From an uncultured Hydrogenophaga sp. (GTDB lineage Bacteria > Pseudomonadota > Gammaproteobacteria > Burkholderiales > Burkholderiaceae_C), in NCBI RefSeq assembly GCF_958439165.1, contig NZ_OY288137.1, positions 1 through 34,830 of the forward strand: a stretch of 34,830 nt of DNA, written 5' to 3'. Of the stretch, positions 31,228 to 34,830 are shown in pieces (the first letter of the stretch is position 1; each line of letters starts with the position of its first letter). The position numbers were made by a program, and so were the translations under genes. The notes beneath the pieces are model-generated. The model had not been told where the DNA came from and searched no databases. It saw nothing but the letters and a program-made list of their open reading frames with translations.

Positions 31228-32835
31228 ATGCCGCGCTGGTTGTCCCTGCCGCCCCTCATCGTGCTTGCCTTCCTGCTGGTGCTGCCGGTGATGTCGCTGG
31301 GCGGTGCCTGGCTGAGTTTCGATGCCCAGGCACTGGACGTCCTGCGGCAGATGGCCCAGACCGTGCTGCCCGAATACACCGCCACCTCGCTGGTGCTGTG
31401 CCTGGCGGTGGCCGCCGGGGTCGCCGCGGTCGGCATGCTCACCGCCTGTGCCGTCACGCTGTTCGACTTCCCCGGTCGGCGCAGCTTTGAATGGGCCCTG
31501 CTGCTGCCGCTGGCCATGCCGGCCTACGTGGTGGCCTATGCCTACACCGATTTCCTGCAGTTCTCCGGCCCGCTGCAGGTCTGGCTGAGGGAGAGTTTCG
31601 GCCTGCGCGGCAGGGTGTTCCCCGAGGTGCGCAACACGGCCGGTGCGGTCTGGGTGTTCACCTTCTCGCTCTATCCCTATGTGTACCTGCTGGCGCGCAC
31701 GGCCCTGTCCGAGCGCGCCGCCCAGTTGATGGAAGCAGCCCGGCTGCTGGGTGCGCCGCTGGGTCGCCGTGTCCGTGAAGTGGCGCTGCCGCTGGCCCGC
31801 CCGGCCGTGGCTGCCGGCGTGGCACTGGCCCTCATGGAGACCCTGGCCGACTTTGGCGTGGCCAGCTACTTCGGCATCCAGACCTTCACCGCCGGCATCT
31901 ACAAGGCCTGGCTGGCCATGGACAACCGGCTCGCGGCAGCCCAGCTGGCCACGATGCTGCTGGTCACGGTGGGTCTGCTGCTGTGGCTGGAGCACCGTGC
32001 ACAGCGCCGCATGCGCTTCGCTTCGCTGCGCGGTCAGCGCGCCGGCAGCCAGGAGGCGCAGCCGGTGCGGCTGCGCGGGGGGGCTGCCCTGCTGGCGGTG
32101 CTGATCTGCCTGCTGCCCATCCTGGCCGGCTTCGTGCTGCCGGTGCTGTTCATGCTGCGCCCCCTGGTGGGTGGCTGGGACGAACTGCCCTGGCACATGT
32201 TCGTGCAGTGGTCGCTCAACAGCGTGCGCCTGGCGGGTCTGTCCGCCGTGCTGGCCACCGCGCTGGCATTGATGCTGGCCCTGGCCGTGCGCACCCGGCC
32301 CGGGGCGGTGACGCGCACCACCGCGCAGCTGGCCAGTCTGGGTTACGCCGTGCCGGGCGCCGTCATCGTGGTGGGATTGCTGCTCCCGGTGGGGTGGCTG
32401 CAGGCGGTCTGGCCGCAGACCTCGGTGGGCTACTGGATCACCGCCACGGCGCTGGGCATCGTCTGGGCCTACCTGGTGCGCTTCACGGCGGTGGCGCTGC
32501 AGTCGGTGCAGAGCGGTTATGCCCGCATACCGGCCAGCCTGGACGACTCGGCCCGCATGCTCGGCACCACCGGCCTGGCGCTGGCCGTGCGGGTGCACGC
32601 CCCGCTGCTGCGCCGGGCCACCCTGGCAGCGCTCCTGCTGGTGTTCGTCGACGTGATGAAGGAGCTGCCCGCCACCCTGGTGCTGCGGCCGTTCAACAGC
32701 GACACCCTGGCGGTGGTGACCTACCAGCTGGCCCGTGACGAGCGGCTCGGGGAAGCCGCATTGCCCGCGCTCACGCTGGTGCTGGTGGGTCTGATCCCGG
32801 TCATCCTGCTCAGCCGCACGTTGCGCTCCCGCTGA
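31228..32835 (+). CDS. fbpB: ABC transporter permease, Fe(3+) type (FbpB)
   Basis: A 535-residue membrane protein made of two fused permease halves with about 12 helices. Each half has an EAA-type loop that docks the ATPase: E-A-A-R-L-L-G-A-P-L-G in the first, and D-D-S-A-R-M-L-G-T-T-G in the second. Length and duplication are typical of SfuB/FbpB ferric iron permeases. The GAGG within the upstream palindrome serves as the ribosome binding site. No periplasmic binding protein (FbpA) gene is in the window, so it should be encoded elsewhere. Confidence 0.92.
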   Translation: MPRWLSLPPLIVLAFLLVLPVMSLGGAWLSFDAQALDVLRQMAQTVLPEYTATSLVLCLAVAAGVAAVGMLTACAVTLFDFPGRRSFEWALLLPLAMPAYVVAYAYTDFLQFSGPLQVWLRESFGLRGRVFPEVRNTAGAVWVFTFSLYPYVYLLARTALSERAAQLMEAARLLGAPLGRRVREVALPLARPAVAAGVALALMETLADFGVASYFGIQTFTAGIYKAWLAMDNRLAAAQLATMLLVTVGLLLWLEHRAQRRMRFASLRGQRAGSQEAQPVRLRGGAALLAVLICLLPILAGFVLPVLFMLRPLVGGWDELPWHMFVQWSLNSVRLAGLSAVLATALALMLALAVRTRPGAVTRTTAQLASLGYAVPGAVIVVGLLLPVGWLQAVWPQTSVGYWITATALGIVWAYLVRFTAVALQSVQSGYARIPASLDDSARMLGTTGLALAVRVHAPLLRRATLAALLLVFVDVMKELPATLVLRPFNSDTLAVVTYQLARDERLGEAALPALTLVLVGLIPVILLSRTLRSR

Positions 32836-32850
32836 GCGCAGCGGCGCAGA

Positions 32851-32894
32851 CGCCACTGGACCGATGCCCGGCTTGTCGGGCAGGTCGAGTGGCG
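32851..32894 (+). terminator. Long imperfect hairpin after fbpB
   Basis: Left arm CGCCACT-g-GACC-ga-TGCCCG (32851-32870) pairs with right arm CGGGCA-GGTC-g-AGTGGCG (32877-32894): 17 base pairs with one G-G mismatch and a 2-nt bulge, loop 6 nt. It starts 15 bp after the fbpB stop. There is no T-run directly after it, so a U-less or Rho-linked terminator or an mRNA-stabilising element is likely. Confidence 0.55.
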
Positions 32895-32958
32895 GGTTCC
32901 AGGTGCCAAAAAGGAGTGCTTGAAACCTACCATCGGTCCGTCGACGCCAATAAAGTAG

Positions 32959-32968
32959 TCCTTAAGGA
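32959..32968. promoter_or_regulatory. 10-bp palindrome TCCTTAAGGA in an A/T-rich upstream region
   Basis: It lies in the 169-bp gap before the three-gene operon, 36 bp upstream of the first ATG, next to AATAAAGTAG. The whole stretch 32949-32998 is much richer in A/T than the rest of the window. It is probably the promoter or operator of the operon, but no standard -35/-10 pair was found. Confidence 0.4.
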
Positions 32969-33004
32969 TTATCAGGGTGTCGATTTCATTCAAAGGACCA
33001 CACC

Positions 33005-33349
33005 ATGACCGAACACTCGCACGATCTGCACGAATACTTCCACTTTGTCAGCTACGCCCTCGACTTCGTCCTGATCGCAGCCGGCTTCTGGATGGCCCAG
33101 ACCGCACGCCGCATGCAGATGAAGGGCACCGTCGGATCGACGCTGAAGCAGGTGTCGGCCGGCGCAGTCGTGCTGGGTTTTGCCCACCTGATCGAAACCG
33201 TGCTGTTCGAGGTGTTCGGGGTCGGGGTGGAGGCCAACGAGCTGATCCACCGGGTGATCATCCTGGTCGGATTCCTGTTCATTGCCAACGGCCTGCGGCA
33301 ATTCGCACAGTCGTTGCGCTCCATGCTGAAGGTCAAGGCCCCGCAGTGA
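33005..33349 (+). CDS. Small membrane protein, first gene of an operon of unknown function
   Basis: A 114-residue protein preceded by a clear AAGGA ribosome binding site (32993-32997). After an acidic/His-rich start (T-E-H-S-H-D-L-H-E-Y-F-H) come three likely membrane helices (about 15-32, 49-70 and 82-97). The second contains a glycine and His (G-F-A-H-L-I-E), and a basic tail follows. The His-rich N-terminus and helix residues H61 and E64 could bind a metal or haem. I do not recognise the family. Its stop overlaps the GTG start of the next gene (GTGA), so the three genes are coupled. Confidence 0.8.
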   Translation: MTEHSHDLHEYFHFVSYALDFVLIAAGFWMAQTARRMQMKGTVGSTLKQVSAGAVVLGFAHLIETVLFEVFGVGVEANELIHRVIILVGFLFIANGLRQFAQSLRSMLKVKAPQ

Positions 33350-33882
33350 TCGAGCCGATCTACAGCCTGCTGGTGCAGCTGGCACAAGGCCAGCGCTCCG
33401 GCATGTTGTTGCTGGTCATGATGGCGTCGGGTTCGGCCTCGCACATCGTCACGCTGTGGCTGCGCGACGGCGAGATGGTGCACATCAGTGACCGCATGCG
33501 GCGCGGTGCCGCCGCGCTCATGGTGCTGCGGCACGCCCGGCTGCTGCGGCGCTGGCAGTGGTTCGAGGTGGATTCACCTGCCGGGCTGGAACTGCACGAC
33601 CTGCCCGTTATGTCCGACTTCCTGCAGTTCGAGGAACGCCATGTCGTTCCTGCCCTGCCGGAAGGCGCGCCGGTCACCGTGGAGCAGCAGCGCCTGGAGC
33701 GGCTGTTTGCCATCCAGACCTTCATGCAGGTCATGGGCGGCGCCGCGGGTGACGACATCTTCATGCAACTGCTGTTCGACCATCCGCCGGTCCATGCCTG
33801 GGACGAGTTGATCGAAGCCTGCCGAGAAGAGATCGGCGTCTATTTCGGGCCGCTGGTGGCCCGTCAGGTGGTCGACGCCTGA
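33346..33882 (+). CDS. 178-residue soluble protein, PATAN/DUF4388-like, paralogue A
   Basis: A 178-residue protein starting at GTG, overlapping the previous stop by 4 bp. No signal peptide or membrane segment. The N-terminal half has G-Q-R-S-G-M-L-L-L-V (15-24) and W-L-R-D-G-E-M-V-H-I (38-47), which resemble the R-T-G-x-L and G-x-I/V pattern of PATAN/DUF4388 signalling domains; this is a pattern-level judgement. The C-terminal half (about 112-178) aligns without gaps with the next gene: M-G-G at 130, H-P-P at 146, A-W at 151 and Y-F-G-P at 166-169 fall at identical positions. It is probably a signalling or adaptor protein. Confidence 0.8.
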   Translation: MIEPIYSLLVQLAQGQRSGMLLLVMMASGSASHIVTLWLRDGEMVHISDRMRRGAAALMVLRHARLLRRWQWFEVDSPAGLELHDLPVMSDFLQFEERHVVPALPEGAPVTVEQQRLERLFAIQTFMQVMGGAAGDDIFMQLLFDHPPVHAWDELIEACREEIGVYFGPLVARQVVDA

Positions 33883-33915
33883 CGCATCGTTTCCCGCTCC
33901 ACAAGGAGGACGGTC

Positions 33916-34452
33916 ATGATTGCAGACATCCGGGACCTGCTGGTCCGGCTGAACCGGGAGCGACAGACCGGTCTGCTCGCGCTGGTCATCGAGGGTGGAC
34001 GTGATGCCGGAGGCCACGAATCGCCGAAAGAGGCCTTGAGCCTCTCGTTCGTGGCCGGCGAGCTGGCCGCGGCGGAGGCGCGGCACTGCCAGGGTGTGCT
34101 GGCCATGCAGCATCTGGCCCGCTCCGAGAAGTTGTTGCGCCAGCGCTGGTACCCGGTCAGCTCGAATGTGCTCAAGCGCATGGACGGCATGCCGGTGCTG
34201 GCTGCGTGGATCGAGCGGGTGGAGGCCGAAGCCCGCCCGGAAACTGCCCGTCCCAGCGCACGGGCCCAACGGCTGGACGACATATTGCGGATCTTCCACA
34301 CCATGGGCGGCGTGGACGGCATCGAACGCTTCGTGACGCTGACCGCCCAGCACCCGCCGGAGAGTGCGTGGACACCTCTCATGCTGGCATTGCGCCGGGA
34401 ACTCACGCCCTACTTCGGCCCGGATCGCGCCGCCGACCTGACCCAGCCCTGA
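33916..34452 (+). CDS. 178-residue soluble protein, PATAN/DUF4388-like, paralogue B
   Basis: A 178-residue protein with a perfect AAGGAGG ribosome binding site (33903-33909), 6 bp before ATG. It has the same length as paralogue A. The N-terminal half has R-Q-T-G-L-L-A-L-V (16-24) and L-S-F-V-A-G-E-L-A-A-A-E (43-54), again like a PATAN/DUF4388 core, with an extra charged insertion between them. The C-terminal half shares about one residue in three with paralogue A, ungapped. The gap from paralogue A is 33 bp. It ends 3 bp before the CCA end of tRNA-Arg on the other strand. Confidence 0.8.
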   Translation: MIADIRDLLVRLNRERQTGLLALVIEGGRDAGGHESPKEALSLSFVAGELAAAEARHCQGVLAMQHLARSEKLLRQRWYPVSSNVLKRMDGMPVLAAWIERVEAEARPETARPSARAQRLDDILRIFHTMGGVDGIERFVTLTAQHPPESAWTPLMLALRRELTPYFGPDRAADLTQP

Positions 34453-34455
34453 GGC

Positions 34456-34530
34456 TGGTACCACCAACAGGAATCGAACCTGTATCTAGCGCTTAGGAGG
34501 CGCTCGTTCTATCCATTGAACTATGGCGGC
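34456..34530 (-). tRNA. tRNA-Arg (anticodon CCU)
   Basis: The minus strand reads a 75-nt cloverleaf including encoded CCA. Acceptor arm GCCGCCA/TGGTGGT (two G-U pairs); D-stem GTTC/GAAC; anticodon stem AGCGC/GCGCT with loop CTCCTAA (anticodon CCT); T-arm ACAGG-TTCGATT-CCTGT; discriminator A and CCA at 34458-34456. It reads AGG codons. It is preceded on its strand by tamB and converges with paralogue B. Confidence 0.96.
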
Positions 34531-34543
34531 CGGGCAGGCGCGA

Positions 34544-34549
34544 ATTGTA
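34544..34549 (-). promoter_or_regulatory. -10 element of tRNA-Arg
   Basis: On the minus strand, TACAAT followed by TCGCGCC lies 13 bp before the mature 5' end. It is the same pattern as upstream of dusB and rubredoxin. The -35 region overlaps the end of tamB and is weak. Confidence 0.45.
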
Positions 34550-34586
34550 TCGACGGAGCCGTGGGCCGCTACCCCGGCCGACCGGC

Positions 34587-34830
34587 TCAGTCGAAACTGC
34601 AGGGTGAAGATCAGGTCGAGCGCGTTTTCTTCGCCGGCCCGCGCCCGCACGGTGAAGCGGCGCGAGACGTCGTAGAAGATGGACATGGTGCCGACCGCGC
34701 CCGCCACGCTGCGCTCGTAGCTGAGGTAGAGATCCTGGGTGAGTCGTTTGCCCAGCGTCACCGCGGTGGCGGTGTGCCGTCCGGGTTCAGGCCGCTGCTG
34801 CCGACCGAGATCTCGTCCAGCCCGAAGGCC
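34587..34830 (-). pseudogene. tamB: 3' end of tamB (translocation and assembly module), with two apparent frameshifts
   Basis: The gene runs off the right edge. The frame entering the window reads A-F-G-L-D-E-I-S-V-G-S-S-G-L-N-P-D-G-T and then stops at 34758. The next frame over reads H-T-A-T-A-V-T-L-G-K-R-L-T-Q-D-L-Y-L-S-Y-E and runs to L-I-F-T-L-Q-F. The two join as the well-known TamB C-terminus if one C is missing near 34775-34780. At the other end, removal of one T from TTT at 34594-34596 would give Q-F-D and a stop at 34587, the usual TamB ending. As it stands, the frame would instead run on into the tRNA. Either the gene is damaged or the sequence has two one-base errors. TamB is an inner-membrane-anchored periplasmic protein working with TamA. 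Confidence 0.7.

Noticed and set aside
32920..32956. TTGAAA with TAAAGT as a sigma-70 promoter
   Set aside because: The spacing is 25 bp, well outside the 16-18 bp range.
32951..32980. A sigma-28 flagellar promoter upstream of the unknown operon (TAAAGT and nearby bases)
   Set aside because: The -35-like TAAAG is present, but the GCCGATAA-type -10 is absent at the required distance.
1..34830. CRISPR arrays, insertion sequences, prophage genes or attachment sites
   Set aside because: No regularly spaced repeats, transposase, integrase or tRNA-end duplication was seen.

Overview
The window is high-GC DNA from a betaproteobacterium, most likely order Burkholderiales (a Comamonadaceae / Sphaerotilaceae-like lineage). 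This rests on gene content and order: dusB-fis, a ThiD-like kinase and hemL beside a rubredoxin and pilGHIJ-pilL, algH-ruvX-pyrR-pyrB-pyrC', and recurring TACAAT -10 elements followed by a GC-rich discriminator. It looks like ordinary chromosome. I saw no insertion sequence, phage, integrase or CRISPR array.

Layout. Positions 1-3233: the 5' part of a UbiH-type FAD monooxygenase (minus strand), then a MOSC protein, the ATPase YchF and a degenerate RsuA/RluF-type pseudouridine synthase. Positions 3234-5694: an orphan Ser/Pro-rich protein, a convergent MFS exporter and a YqaA-type membrane protein. Positions 5836-9992: dusB-fis (4-bp overlap), purH and convergent hemL. Positions 10013-11298: a ThiD-like kinase upstream of hemL, divergent from a rubredoxin. 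Positions 11434-20972: the Pil-Chp chemosensory cluster for type IV pili (pilG, pilH, pilI, pilJ and a 1947-residue PilL/ChpA kinase). Positions 20996-22471: photolyase on the minus strand. Positions 22536-27068: a tightly overlapping algH-ruvX-pyrR-pyrB-pyrC'-plsC run in which the dihydroorotase homologue has lost its zinc ligands, so it is probably a structural partner of aspartate transcarbamoylase. Positions 27069-30027: a glutathione transferase, then a copper cassette (DUF2946-like, PCuAC, DUF2946-like) and a Crp-type regulator. Positions 30051-32835: a divergent Fe(3+)-type ABC ATPase and permease with palindromes in their shared 55-bp spacer. Positions 33005-34452: a three-gene operon of unknown function. 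Positions 34456-34830: tRNA-Arg(CCU) and the 3' end of tamB, which carries two apparent frameshifts.

The best candidate for an undescribed system is the operon at 33005-34452. It encodes a small membrane protein followed by two 178-residue soluble paralogues whose C-terminal halves align without gaps. Their N-terminal halves resemble, by eye only, PATAN/DUF4388-type signalling domains. A complete Pil-Chp pathway lies in the same window, so a link to motility signalling is a testable but unproven idea. Other items of note are the dead dihydroorotase, the pseudouridine synthase with His in place of the catalytic Asp, the SP-rich orphan protein, the palindromes between the iron ABC genes, a 44-nt hairpin after the iron permease, and the tamB frameshifts.
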